Assembly: GCA_039801085.1 (NCBI GenBank)
Contig: JBDRTY010000002.1
Span: forward strand, 124,001 to 188,000
Reading direction: 5' to 3'
DNA: 64,000 nt
From: a candidate division WOR-3 bacterium
GTDB taxonomy: Bacteria > Hydrothermota > Tepidihabitantia > Tepidihabitantales > Tepidihabitantaceae
Shown here: positions 24,385 to 34,061 of the stretch, one piece after another
Numbering within the stretch: position 1 is the stretch's first letter
Layout of the letters: every line of letters starts with the position of its first letter
Position numbers and translations under genes: made by a program
Notes under the pieces: generated by a model
What the model saw: the letters and a program-made list of their open reading frames with translations, nothing else
Database searches by the model: none
Told to the model about the DNA's origin: nothing

Positions 24385-25662
24385 ATGAAAATTCTGGTAG
24401 TTGGCGGTGGCGGACGTGAGCATGCGATTGTCTGGGCAGTGAGCCGGCACGGACATCGGGTCTATTGTGCGCCGGGAAACGCAGGAATTGCCCGGCTGGT
24501 AGAATGTGTAGATATTGAACCGTTGAATATCCCGGCGCTGGTGAATTTCGCCCGGCGACAGAAAATTGATCTGACGATTGTAGGACCCGAGGCACCGCTG
24601 GTTGCCGGTCTGGCTGACGAGCTGGAGAAGCAGGGTTTGAAAGTTTTCGGTCCGAAGTCAGCGGCAGCACAGCTGGAGGGGGATAAATCGTTTGCCAAAC
24701 GGCTGATGCTCCGTTACCGGATTCCCACGGCGCAGTTTGAGGTGTTCGACGATTATGAACGGGCAGTCCGGTTTCTCAGCGGCAGGAGACTGCCGGTGGT
24801 GATCAAGGCGAGCGGACTGGCTGGAGGTAAAGGAGTAGAGATTGCCAGGAGTTTTGAGCAGGCACAGCAAGTGCTCTCGGGGTATATGCGCGAGGACCGG
24901 CTGGGAGCGGCGGGAAGAACGGTCGTAATTGAGGAGTATCTTACCGGGGAAGAGGTTTCGATTATCGGACTGTGTGATGGAAAACGGGTGCGGTTTATGA
25001 TCCCTTCCCAGGATCACAAGCGCCTGCTTGATAATGATGAGGGACCCAATACCGGCGGGATGGGTGCCTATGCGCCGGTTCCGGTGGTAACAGAAGAAGT
25101 TTTCCGGCAGATTGTCGAGATGGTGTTTGAGCCCCTGCTGAAGTGTTTTGCTCAGGAGGGTATTGATTACCGGGGAGCGATCTATGCGGGGCTGATGCTG
25201 ACGGATGACGGGCCCAAGGTTCTGGAGTTCAACTGCCGGCTCGGAGACCCGGAGGCCCAGGTGATTCTGCCGTTGTTTGAGGGCGATTTTGCCGAGATAT
25301 GCCGGCAGTGTGCTGAGGCTTCGCTGGACGCAGCTTCGGGGGATTACCTCCGATCCACTCTTTGGGCGCTGTGTGTAGTGCTGGCGAGTCCTGGGTATCC
25401 GGGCAGATATGAAAAAGGGCTGCCGATCTCGGGTGAGGTTGAGGATGGGGAAAACCTCCTGGTCTTTCATGCGGGCACCAGAATGGAGAACGGCCGGCTC
25501 GTGACCAGTGGCGGCCGGGTACTGGCGGTCACCGGTCTCGGGCGGAGTTTGCCCGAAGCCCGGCAGCGGGCGTATTATGGGGTCGGACGAATCCATTTCT
25601 CCGGGATGCAATACCGGCATGATATCGGTTTCCGGGGGCTTCGGCACATTGCCGAGAGATAG
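24385..25662 (+). CDS. purD: Phosphoribosylamine-glycine ligase
   Basis: 425 residues, the standard GARS length. N-terminal VVGGGGREHAIVW, ATP-grasp loop VIKASGLAGGKGVEIA and the phosphate-binding DHKRLLDNDEGPNTGGMGAY signature, then LEFNCRLGDPEAQVIL. It ligates glycine to phosphoribosylamine in purine synthesis. It heads a five-gene unit (purD, LMW-PTP, acyl-CoA dehydrogenase, lpd, lipB); no other purine gene of the early pathway is near. Confidence 0.96.
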   Translation: MKILVVGGGGREHAIVWAVSRHGHRVYCAPGNAGIARLVECVDIEPLNIPALVNFARRQKIDLTIVGPEAPLVAGLADELEKQGLKVFGPKSAAAQLEGDKSFAKRLMLRYRIPTAQFEVFDDYERAVRFLSGRRLPVVIKASGLAGGKGVEIARSFEQAQQVLSGYMREDRLGAAGRTVVIEEYLTGEEVSIIGLCDGKRVRFMIPSQDHKRLLDNDEGPNTGGMGAYAPVPVVTEEVFRQIVEMVFEPLLKCFAQEGIDYRGAIYAGLMLTDDGPKVLEFNCRLGDPEAQVILPLFEGDFAEICRQCAEASLDAASGDYLRSTLWALCVVLASPGYPGRYEKGLPISGEVEDGENLLVFHAGTRMENGRLVTSGGRVLAVTGLGRSLPEARQRAYYGVGRIHFSGMQYRHDIGFRGLRHIAER

Positions 25663-25670
25663 AATTCCAG

Positions 25671-26159
25671 ATGGATGAGCAACAGGCGGCGCCGAAATTT
25701 TTCAATATTCTGGTAGTCTGCACGGGTAATTCCTGCCGGAGTCCGCTGGCAGCAGCAATGCTCCGCCATGAGCTTGCCGGTTTTCCGGTCCGGGTTGAGT
25801 CTGCCGGCATTGCAGCGATCACCGGAATGCCGGCGTCGCCGGCGGTTCAGCAGGTAGCGGCAGAGATGGGGTTGGAACTCAGCAGTCACCGGGCAAAGAC
25901 CGTAGATCCGGGGCTACTGGGATGGGCGGATCTGATTCTCGTAATGGAGCGCCGGCACAGTGACTGGATTTCCCGGCTGGCACCAGCAGTAACGCCGAAG
26001 GTGAAGTTTCTGGGCGGATATCCGGACCAGGAGCTGGAGATTCCTGATCCAATGGGTCAGGATATCATATATTACCGGCAGATTGCGCTCCTGATGAGAG
26101 CCGGGGTGTTGAAGGTTGTCCAGGAGGTCAGAAGCAAGTTACAGAAAGGAGTGGACTGA
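25671..26159 (+). CDS. Low-molecular-weight protein tyrosine phosphatase
   Basis: 162 residues. The P-loop VVCTGNSCRSPLA supplies the catalytic Cys-x5-Arg, and EIPDPMGQ near the C-terminus supplies the general-acid Asp. This is a complete LMW-PTP fold; arsenate reductases of the same fold share the loop, but the DP motif favours phosphatase. It may dephosphorylate tyrosine kinases or protein arginine phosphate. It starts 8 nt after purD and its stop overlaps the acyl-CoA dehydrogenase ATG. Confidence 0.9.
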   Translation: MDEQQAAPKFFNILVVCTGNSCRSPLAAAMLRHELAGFPVRVESAGIAAITGMPASPAVQQVAAEMGLELSSHRAKTVDPGLLGWADLILVMERRHSDWISRLAPAVTPKVKFLGGYPDQELEIPDPMGQDIIYYRQIALLMRAGVLKVVQEVRSKLQKGVD

Positions 26160-27310
26160 TGGAGTATTTTTTTACTGATACTCAGAAGGAAATCAAGGAA
26201 CTGGCAAGGAAATTTGCGGTGGAGAAGATCAAGCCGGTTCGGGCGGAACTGGACCGGACGGGTGAGTTTCCGCACCAGCTGATGCAGGAGATGGCGGAAC
26301 TGGGGTTGATGGGAATTTATATTCCGGAGGAATACGGCGGTTTCGGGGGCGGAATCCTGGAGATGTGTCTGGTGGTGGAGGAGCTGTCAAGAATTGACGG
26401 GGCGGTGGCGCTGTGCTATGCGGCGTGCGGGCTGGGCACATTTCCGATTATTCTTGCCGGCACCGAGGAGCAGAAAAGAAGGTATCTTCCCCGGCTGGCT
26501 GCCGGCGAGCTGGCGGCATTTGCCATTACCGAGGCACAGGCGGGTTCAGATGCAAGCAATGTCAAGACGCGTGCCCGGCGGGAAGGGGATTACTATGTCC
26601 TGAACGGAACCAAGCAGTTCATCACCAACGGCAGTGTTGCCAAGATTTACACGGTTATCGCCTCAACCGATCCCAGCCGGGGTGCGCGGGGGCTTTCTGC
26701 CTTTATTGTTGAGGATGGCACGCCGGGGTTTACATTCGGCAAGATCGAAGACAAGATGGGCATCCGGTGTTCCAAAACTGCAGAGCTGGTGTTTCAGGAC
26801 TGCCGGGTACCGGCGGAAAATCTGCTCGGGGGCAAGGAGGGGCTGGGATTTCTCCATACGATGCGCACCTTTGATCGGACCCGGCCCGGGGTCGGAGCAC
26901 AGGCACTGGGAATTGCTCAGGGTGCCCTCGATGAGGCGCTGGAGTATGCCAAGACCAGAATTCAGTTTGACCAGCCGATTGTTTCCTTCCAGGCGGTGCA
27001 GATGATGCTGGCGGATATGGCAATCCAGATTGAAGCATCACGGGCACTGGTTTACGAGGCGGCCCGGGCGGCCGATGCCGGGGTCAAGAATATTTCCGGG
27101 CTGGCAGCGATGGCAAAGGTGATGGCATCTGATACCGCCATGCGGGTTACCACCGATGCAGTGCAGATTCTTGGTGGCTATGGTTACATGAAGGATTATC
27201 CGGTGGAGAAGATGATGCGGGATGCGAAGATTACCCAGATTTATGAAGGAACCAATCAGATTCAGCGGCTGGTAATTGCATCAGAGCTGATCAAGGGGAC
27301 GCTGTGGTGA
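26159..27310 (+). CDS. Acyl-CoA dehydrogenase
   Basis: 383 residues, FAD-dependent. Canonical motifs are AFAITEAQAGSDASNVKTRA (substrate/FAD loop), YVLNGTKQFITNG, and the catalytic base region TQIYEGTNQIQR with Glu in YEGTNQ, as in short/medium-chain dehydrogenases. It oxidises acyl-CoA to enoyl-CoA, passing electrons to an electron-transfer flavoprotein not seen here. The ATG overlaps the upstream TGA (ATGA). Chain length cannot be read. Confidence 0.94.
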   Translation: MEYFFTDTQKEIKELARKFAVEKIKPVRAELDRTGEFPHQLMQEMAELGLMGIYIPEEYGGFGGGILEMCLVVEELSRIDGAVALCYAACGLGTFPIILAGTEEQKRRYLPRLAAGELAAFAITEAQAGSDASNVKTRARREGDYYVLNGTKQFITNGSVAKIYTVIASTDPSRGARGLSAFIVEDGTPGFTFGKIEDKMGIRCSKTAELVFQDCRVPAENLLGGKEGLGFLHTMRTFDRTRPGVGAQALGIAQGALDEALEYAKTRIQFDQPIVSFQAVQMMLADMAIQIEASRALVYEAARAADAGVKNISGLAAMAKVMASDTAMRVTTDAVQILGGYGYMKDYPVEKMMRDAKITQIYEGTNQIQRLVIASELIKGTLW

Positions 27311-28710
27311 AGCGGCAAGCGGCGGATGTGGTCATCGTCGGTGCCGGTCCTGCCGGCTATGTCGCGGCGATCCGGCTGGCGCACCAGGGTCGGAAGGTGG
27401 TGGTGGTTGAGCAGTCACGGGTCGGCGGGGTGTGTCTTAATCGGGGCTGTATTCCGGTAAAGGCACTGCTGCATGCGGCGGGTGTAATTCGTAATGCCGC
27501 AGAGGCTCGCGTGATGGGCATCAGTTTTGATCCACCCCGGATTGACCTCGTCAGTCTGGGTTCATGGAAGAACCGGATCGTGGAACGGCTGGCACGGGGC
27601 ATCGAGTTCCTCTTCAAAGGTAACGGCGTCGAGCTGGTGCGGGGAAAGGCACAGCTCAAGGACGAAAGGACGGTTGAGGTCGCTGCCGATGATGGATTGG
27701 AAATTACGGCTGAACAGATTGTCATCGCTACCGGTTCGGAGCCGGCGGTCCTGGCCGGGCTGGAGGTTAATCACCGGAATATCATCGATTCCAACAGTGC
27801 GCTCAATCTCGTGGAACTGCCGAAAACCATGATAATTGTCGGCGCCGGTGCGGTCGGACTGGAGTTTGCTACAATCTTTAACCGGTTCGGAGTGAAGGTG
27901 ACGGTGCTGGAGGTATGTGATCAGATTCTGCCCGGAACGGACCGGGAGCTGGCGGTGATGCTCCAGCGGCAGATGGAGCGGGAAGGGATTGAATTCCGGC
28001 TCGGTGTCAAGGGGTTGAGCTGTGCTGAGGCGGAAGGTGGTGTCGCCCGGGTCTGCTGGGAGAGCGGAGAGAGAATGGCGGAACTGACCGCGGAACGGAT
28101 TCTGGTGGCGGTGGGCAGAAAACCCCTGAGCGGAGGTATCGGATTGGAACGGCTTGGTCTTGAACTGGATGAACGGGGATTTATCCGGACCGATAACCAC
28201 CTCCAGACCGGTGTTGAAGGAATATATGCGATCGGCGATGTCCGGGGCGGTCCGCTGCTTGCCCACAAGGCGATGTATGAGGGGATTCTGCTTGCGGAGC
28301 TGTTGACCGGTGCCCGGAAACCGGTTCGACCGCGGGCAGTGCCCATGGTGGTTTATACTGATCCGGAGTTCGCAAGTGTCGGTCTGACACCGGCGGAGGC
28401 GGAGCGGCAGAGAATAAAGGTGCGGATGAGCCGGGTGCCGGCGAGTGCGGTCGGGAGGTCGCTTACACTCGGCCGGGCAGAAGGAATGTGTAAAATGATT
28501 GCGGATGAGAAGACCGGCAGAATACTGGGAGCGAGCATTCTGACGCCTCAGGCGGATGTGCTGATTGCCGAGGTGGCGGTGGCGGTGGAGCTGGGGCTGA
28601 CCGCTGAGGAGCTGGGCCGGGTGATTCATCCCCATCCAACGATGAGCGAACTTGTTTTTGAAGCAGGCGAGGCACTACTCAGCCGGGCGGTGCACATTCT
28701 GAACCGTTAG
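27304..28710 (+). CDS. lpdA: Dihydrolipoamide dehydrogenase
   Basis: 468 residues. FAD-binding VVIVGAGPAGYVAAIRLA, redox disulfide GGVCLNRGCIPVKALL, NAD site MIIVGAGAVGLEFATIF and the active-site His-Glu in IHPHPTMSELV. It reoxidises lipoamide of 2-oxoacid dehydrogenase or glycine cleavage complexes; none of their other subunits is in the window. The start is a GTG (27304 or 27307) overlapping the upstream stop. lipB follows after 10 nt, linking lipoate attachment and use. Confidence 0.94.
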   Translation: MVKRQAADVVIVGAGPAGYVAAIRLAHQGRKVVVVEQSRVGGVCLNRGCIPVKALLHAAGVIRNAAEARVMGISFDPPRIDLVSLGSWKNRIVERLARGIEFLFKGNGVELVRGKAQLKDERTVEVAADDGLEITAEQIVIATGSEPAVLAGLEVNHRNIIDSNSALNLVELPKTMIIVGAGAVGLEFATIFNRFGVKVTVLEVCDQILPGTDRELAVMLQRQMEREGIEFRLGVKGLSCAEAEGGVARVCWESGERMAELTAERILVAVGRKPLSGGIGLERLGLELDERGFIRTDNHLQTGVEGIYAIGDVRGGPLLAHKAMYEGILLAELLTGARKPVRPRAVPMVVYTDPEFASVGLTPAEAERQRIKVRMSRVPASAVGRSLTLGRAEGMCKMIADEKTGRILGASILTPQADVLIAEVAVAVELGLTAEELGRVIHPHPTMSELVFEAGEALLSRAVHILNR

Positions 28711-28720
28711 CGCCTGCGGG

Positions 28721-29443
28721 ATGGTAAAAGGGGTGCGGGCCGCTAATCTGATTTTACTGGACCGGATTGATTACGAAGCCGCGGTGGCGCTGCAGCGGCT
28801 GGTCTGGGAACTGCGGGTTAAAAATGAGATTGAGGACAGTCTGATCCTCTGTGAGCATCCGCCGGTAATTACATTAGGCAGAAGGGCGGACCGGCGCAAC
28901 CTGCTTGCAACTGAATCCGAACTTGAGCGCCGGGGAATCAGGGTGTATCAGGTTGAGCGGGGCGGGGACATCACCTATCACGGTCCGGGACAGCTGCTCG
29001 GCTATCCGATTTTTAAACTGGAAAGCGGACTCTTGGGTGTGCGCCGGTTTGTCGAGCTGGTGGAGTCAGCCCTGATTCGGGCGCTGGCGGAGTTCGGGAT
29101 CAGGGCGGAAACCAGACCGAAACTTGTCGGCGTGTGGGCGGGTGAGAAAAAGATCGCCTCGCTCGGGATAGCGGTTCAGGAAGGGGTGACCTTTCACGGG
29201 TTTGCCCTGAATATCGGCAGCGATCTGAGCGGATTTGAGCTGATCAACCCCTGCGGGCTGAGCAGCTGGATCATGACCTCAATGGAAATTGAACTGGGGC
29301 AGACGGTGAGCAGAAATCAGGTGGTCAAGGCGGTAATCAGCGGATTTGAGCAGGTTTTCGGTCTGAGGTTTCAGACAAATCTGCCCCGGAGTCTGACCTC
29401 ACTGACAAATTTTGCCAGCTCGGAGCGCATCGCCTCCGCCTGA
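28721..29443 (+). CDS. lipB: Octanoyltransferase LipB
   Basis: 240 residues. It has CEHPPVITLGRRAD, GGDITYHGPGQLLGYPIF (octanoyl site), the catalytic Lys in KKIASLGIAV and the catalytic Cys in INPCGLSSW. It moves octanoyl from acyl carrier protein to lipoyl domains, the first step of protein lipoylation. Last gene of the purD unit, right after lpdA. Its last 73 nt are antisense to the 3' end of the radical SAM gene; the family core ends near GFEQVFGLRFQ, so the overlap covers a variable tail. Confidence 0.93.
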   Translation: MVKGVRAANLILLDRIDYEAAVALQRLVWELRVKNEIEDSLILCEHPPVITLGRRADRRNLLATESELERRGIRVYQVERGGDITYHGPGQLLGYPIFKLESGLLGVRRFVELVESALIRALAEFGIRAETRPKLVGVWAGEKKIASLGIAVQEGVTFHGFALNIGSDLSGFELINPCGLSSWIMTSMEIELGQTVSRNQVVKAVISGFEQVFGLRFQTNLPRSLTSLTNFASSERIASA

Positions 29444-30078
29444 GCGAGCGAATAGGGCTGTTTCTGGCGGTATCCGGCGGCACGGGCGTTTTCCGGCACA
29501 AACTGCTGCAGAACTGCGGTTCTTGCGGAACGCAGGGCGACTCCGATCTGCGGGATGTCTTCGGGGTTGATCAATCCGGGGACCAGAGTAAGCCGGAATT
29601 CATACTCAATTCCTGATTCAATCAGGAGCCGGATCGTGCGCCGGAGGTGGGCAAGGCTGGGCAGGCTTCTGCCGACTGCTTCGGCATAGCGTTCGTTGAG
29701 CGGTGCCTTGATGTCCATTGCCACCGCATCGACCAGTCCGAGCGCCAGTGCCCGCTTGAGCGGATAGGGAAAGGAGCCGTTGGTGTCGAGTTTGATCTTC
29801 AGATTCAGCCGTTTGAGGGTGGCGCAGAGTTCAAAGATCTCCGGATGCATCAGCGGTTCGCCGCCGGTAATGACGACACCGTCGAGCCAGCCCAGCCGGT
29901 TTTCGAGGTTCATCATGATTTCCTCAAGCGGAAGGGAGGGCAGTGCCGGGTCATCATCAGCGACCGGACCGTTGTGACAGAACGGACAGTGAAAATTGCA
30001 ACCGCCGGTAAACAGAACAGCGGTGATCTTTCCGTCCCAGTCAATCATTGAGGTCGGAACAAACCCGACGATGCGCAT
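29371..30078 (-). CDS. Radical SAM activase (NrdG/anaerobic RNR-activating type)
   Basis: 235 residues. The iron-sulfur cluster motif is CNFHCPFCHN (Cx3Cx2C), followed by GGEPLMHPEIFELC, KLDTNGSFP and DAVAMDIKAPLN. These match the anaerobic ribonucleoside-triphosphate reductase activating protein family (YjjW/NrdG-like, e.g. TIGR02495), which generates glycyl radicals. No reductase gene is adjacent, so the target is inferred. The ATG is 6 nt after a -10, leaderless. Its 3' end overlaps lipB by 73 nt. Confidence 0.87.
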   Translation of the reverse strand: MRIVGFVPTSMIDWDGKITAVLFTGGCNFHCPFCHNGPVADDDPALPSLPLEEIMMNLENRLGWLDGVVITGGEPLMHPEIFELCATLKRLNLKIKLDTNGSFPYPLKRALALGLVDAVAMDIKAPLNERYAEAVGRSLPSLAHLRRTIRLLIESGIEYEFRLTLVPGLINPEDIPQIGVALRSARTAVLQQFVPENARAAGYRQKQPYSLAQAEAMRSELAKFVSEVRLRGRFV

Positions 30079-30084
30079 TGCCCA

Positions 30085-30112
30085 ATGATAAAAGACTGCT
30101 GTCCGAAGTCAA
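30085..30112 (-). promoter_or_regulatory. Leaderless promoter of the radical SAM activase gene
   Basis: Minus strand: TTGACT (30107-30112), 16 bp, TATCAT (30085-30090), then TGGGCA and the ATG. It occupies the 45-bp gap after trxB. Confidence 0.75.
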
Positions 30113-30123
30113 AGGGTTAAGGA

Positions 30124-31044
30124 TTACCGGCTGTGGCTGAGAAATTCGTGAGCGGACTGGGCGGCAATGGCACCGTCTCCGACCGCGGTCGCAATCTGCC
30201 GGACGGTCTTCTTCCGGATGTCGCCGGCGGCAAAGATGCCCGGGGTAGCGGTCTGCATTTTTTCATCGGTGATGATGAAACCCGCCTCATCCAGCAGAAT
30301 CGCACCCTGACACCAGCCGGTGCCGGGGATCAGCCCGACATAGATGAACAGCCCGGCAACCGGCAGGTCAATGCTGGTGCCGGTCTTGAGGTCGGTCAGG
30401 GTCAGCCCCTCAAGCTGGCGGGTGCCGTGAATCCGGCTCACCACCCGGGAAAGGTGGAGGACAATCTTCGGGTTACTCCGGACCCGCTCCTCAACAATCT
30501 TTGCCGCCCGGAACTGGTCCCGGCGGTGAATCAGATGAACCCGGGAGCAGAAGCGGGTCAGGTAGTCCGCCTCCTCCAGCGCCGAGTCTCCGCCGCCGAC
30601 CACCGCTACCTCCCGGTCCTTGTAGAGCGGACCGTCGCAGATCGCACAGTAGGATATGCCTCTGCCAGTGAGCTCAGTTTCCATTTCCAGTCCCAGTTTC
30701 CGGGGTTCGGTGCCGGCGCAGATGATGAGTGCCTGAGGCCGAATTGTCCCGATTGTGGTTTCGAGCTCAATCTGGGTGCCGTTGAGTTTCAGGCTTGTGG
30801 CTTCGCCGGTTTCGATCGCACAGCCGAACCGGCGCGCCTGGGCATCCATGTTCTGGACCAGTTCTAGGGTATTGACCGGCTGGGCAAAGCCGGGATAGTT
30901 CTCCACCGTGGCGGTCTTGTTCATCTGACCGCCGACCAGCTCCTTTTCCAGAATGAGGGTGGAATGGCCTGCGCGGGCAGCATAGATGCCCGCGGTCAGT
31001 CCGGCAGGACCGGCACCGACGATCAGGATTTCGGGATCAGCCAT
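30124..31044 (-). CDS. trxB: Thioredoxin-disulfide reductase
   Basis: 306 residues. FAD-binding ILIVGAGPAGLTAGIYAARAG, redox site YCAICDG, NAD(P) site VAVVGGGDSALEEADYL and C-terminal FAAGDIRKKTVRQIATAVGDGAIAA. This is a complete TrxB. It keeps thioredoxin reduced. Its start overlaps argF by 8 nt; third gene of hslU-argF-trxB. Confidence 0.95.
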   Translation of the reverse strand: MADPEILIVGAGPAGLTAGIYAARAGHSTLILEKELVGGQMNKTATVENYPGFAQPVNTLELVQNMDAQARRFGCAIETGEATSLKLNGTQIELETTIGTIRPQALIICAGTEPRKLGLEMETELTGRGISYCAICDGPLYKDREVAVVGGGDSALEEADYLTRFCSRVHLIHRRDQFRAAKIVEERVRSNPKIVLHLSRVVSRIHGTRQLEGLTLTDLKTGTSIDLPVAGLFIYVGLIPGTGWCQGAILLDEAGFIITDEKMQTATPGIFAAGDIRKKTVRQIATAVGDGAIAAQSAHEFLSHSR

Positions 31045-31963
31045 TTTTCAGCAGCCGGGCGAGAATCGCCCGCTGGATGTGGAGCCGGTTTTCCGCCTGA
31101 TCAAGCACGACCGACTGCGGTCCGTCCAGGACCTCGTCGGTGATCTCCTCGCCCCGGTGTGCAGGCAGACAGTGCAGGACCTTGGTTTCGGGCTTTGCCC
31201 GGGAGAGCAGCTGGCGATTCACCTGATAGGGCCTAAAGATCTGACGCCGCTGTTCTGCTTCGTTCTCCTGTCCCATTGATGCCCAGACATCGGTGTAGAT
31301 GAAATCAGCCCCGGTAACCGCTTCACACGGGTCGTAGGTAAGACGGATTTTCGCCCCGCTCTTTTCAGAAAGTTTTCTTGTCTGCTCAGTGATGGCAGGT
31401 GCGGGTTCAAACCCCTTGGGCGTGGCAACATTGAGGTTGAAGCCGACCGTGGCGGCAGCAAGCATCAGCGAGTGACAGACATTGTTGCCGTCACCGGTCC
31501 AGGCGACGGTGACGTTGTCGAGCGAACCGCGGTGGTCAACAATCGTCAGCAGGTCGGCGAGAATCTGGCAGGGGTGTTCGAGATCGCTTAAGGCGTTGAT
31601 GACCGGAATGGTGGCGTTTTCGGCGAGCTGGGTGATCTTCTCATGCTCAAACACCCGGGCGATGATGCAGTTCACCCAGCGGGAGAGGTTACGGGCGACA
31701 TCCGGGACGCTCTCCCGGACCCCGAGGCCGACATCCGCGGGGCTGAGATAGGTGCTGGTTGCACCGAGCTGATGGAGCGCCCGCTCAAAGGTGACCCGGG
31801 TGCGCAGGCTGGGCTTTTCAAAGATCAGGACACCCATCTTGCCCCGGGCGATGGGAATAATCCCCTGACGGCTGATCTCCGCCTTGAGTGCACCTGCTTC
31901 GTGCAGCAGGTCCAGAATCTCCTGTTTACTTAAATCGGCAATTGAGGTCAGATCCTTTTTCAT
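31037..31963 (-). CDS. argF: Ornithine carbamoyltransferase
   Basis: 308 residues. Carbamoyl-phosphate motif SLRTRVTFE (the STRT loop with Leu as second residue), LEHPCQILADLLT, AWTGDGNNV, and the ornithine loop HCLPAHRGEEIT, which separates it from aspartate carbamoyltransferase. It makes citrulline for arginine synthesis. It lies 2 nt after hslU and overlaps trxB. No other arg gene is present. Confidence 0.95.
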   Translation of the reverse strand: MKKDLTSIADLSKQEILDLLHEAGALKAEISRQGIIPIARGKMGVLIFEKPSLRTRVTFERALHQLGATSTYLSPADVGLGVRESVPDVARNLSRWVNCIIARVFEHEKITQLAENATIPVINALSDLEHPCQILADLLTIVDHRGSLDNVTVAWTGDGNNVCHSLMLAAATVGFNLNVATPKGFEPAPAITEQTRKLSEKSGAKIRLTYDPCEAVTGADFIYTDVWASMGQENEAEQRRQIFRPYQVNRQLLSRAKPETKVLHCLPAHRGEEITDEVLDGPQSVVLDQAENRLHIQRAILARLLKNG

Positions 31964-31965
31964 AA

Positions 31966-33333
<1,368 letters not shown>

Positions 33334-33340
33334 CATATTC

Positions 33341-33368
33341 AGGATAGCGGAGTTGGAGATAATGTCAA
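33341..33368 (-). promoter_or_regulatory. Leaderless promoter of hslU-argF-trxB
   Basis: Minus strand: TTGACA (33363-33368), 16 bp, TATCCT (33341-33346), then GAAT-ATG-ATG. Only 14 bp separate this -35 from that of the divergent transporter. Confidence 0.75.
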
Positions 33369-33382
33369 GGGGCTGAAAGAGG

Positions 33383-33410
33383 TTGACATCTGCTGTCCGG
33401 CATTTAATTT
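33383..33410 (+). promoter_or_regulatory. Leaderless promoter of the queuosine-precursor transporter gene
   Basis: TTGACA (33383-33388), 16 bp, TAATTT (33405-33410), then AACCGG and a TTG start. Confidence 0.75.
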
Positions 33411-33416
33411 AACCGG

Positions 33417-34061
33417 TTGACCCAGACCGCAGAGAGTCAGTTCCGGACTGAGCGGGCGCTTGCCGGGGTGGCGCTCGTGACCGCCGCCTATATCGCTGCC
33501 CAGATCCTTTCCGACATCGCCAGCCTGCGGATTGTCTATCTTTTCGGCTTCAGCATTGATGCCGGCACACTGATCTACCCCTTCACCTTTACCCTGCGGG
33601 ATCTGGTGCACAAGACCGCGGGCATCAGGGTGGCGCGGCGGGTGATTGTCGCCGCCGGTGTGATTAATCTCGTGATGGCCGGTCTGTTCTGGCTGGTTGC
33701 CCGGCTGCCGCCGGATCTGCAGGTCGGACCTCAACTGGAGTTCGGGATGGTGCTGTCACCGGTGTGGCGGATTGTGATTGCATCAATTATTGCGGAGGTG
33801 GCGTCGGAGCTGGTTGACGGTGAAGTCTATCAGCTCTGGGTCAACCGGATGGGGATGCGGCACCAGTGGCTGCGGGTGCTGGTGTCCAACAGTGTCAGCG
33901 TGCCGCTCGATTCGGCGCTGTTCTGCTCCCTTGCCTTTATCGGCAGGATGCCGTTTGCGGTTGTGGTGAGCATCTTCTGGGCAAATGTGATTCTCAAAGG
34001 GGTGGTCACGCTCGTTTCCCTGCCGATGATTTATCTGGTGCGGGAGCGGCGGGCAGGGTGA
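33417..34061 (+). CDS. Queuosine precursor transporter (VUT/YhhQ family)
   Basis: 214 residues, about six membrane segments. ALVTAAYIAAQILSDIASLRIV, the YPFTFTLRDLVHKTAG loop and ASIIAEVASELVDGEVYQLW are typical of the VUT/YhhQ (QPTR) family, which imports queuosine precursors such as preQ0/preQ1. The start is TTG 33417, exactly 6 nt after the -10, with no SD. The stop touches the stop of the convergent glycoside-hydrolase-like gene (34061/34062). Confidence 0.87.
   Translation: MTQTAESQFRTERALAGVALVTAAYIAAQILSDIASLRIVYLFGFSIDAGTLIYPFTFTLRDLVHKTAGIRVARRVIVAAGVINLVMAGLFWLVARLPPDLQVGPQLEFGMVLSPVWRIVIASIIAEVASELVDGEVYQLWVNRMGMRHQWLRVLVSNSVSVPLDSALFCSLAFIGRMPFAVVVSIFWANVILKGVVTLVSLPMIYLVRERRAG

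Noticed and set aside
24658-25647. Antisense frame of 329 codons opposite purD
   Set aside because: purD is unambiguous on the other strand and the antisense product matches no family pattern.
27562-28635. Long antisense frame of 357 codons opposite lpdA
   Set aside because: Shadow of a well-conserved gene. High GC and third-position bias open the complementary frame; the peptide has no recognisable domain.
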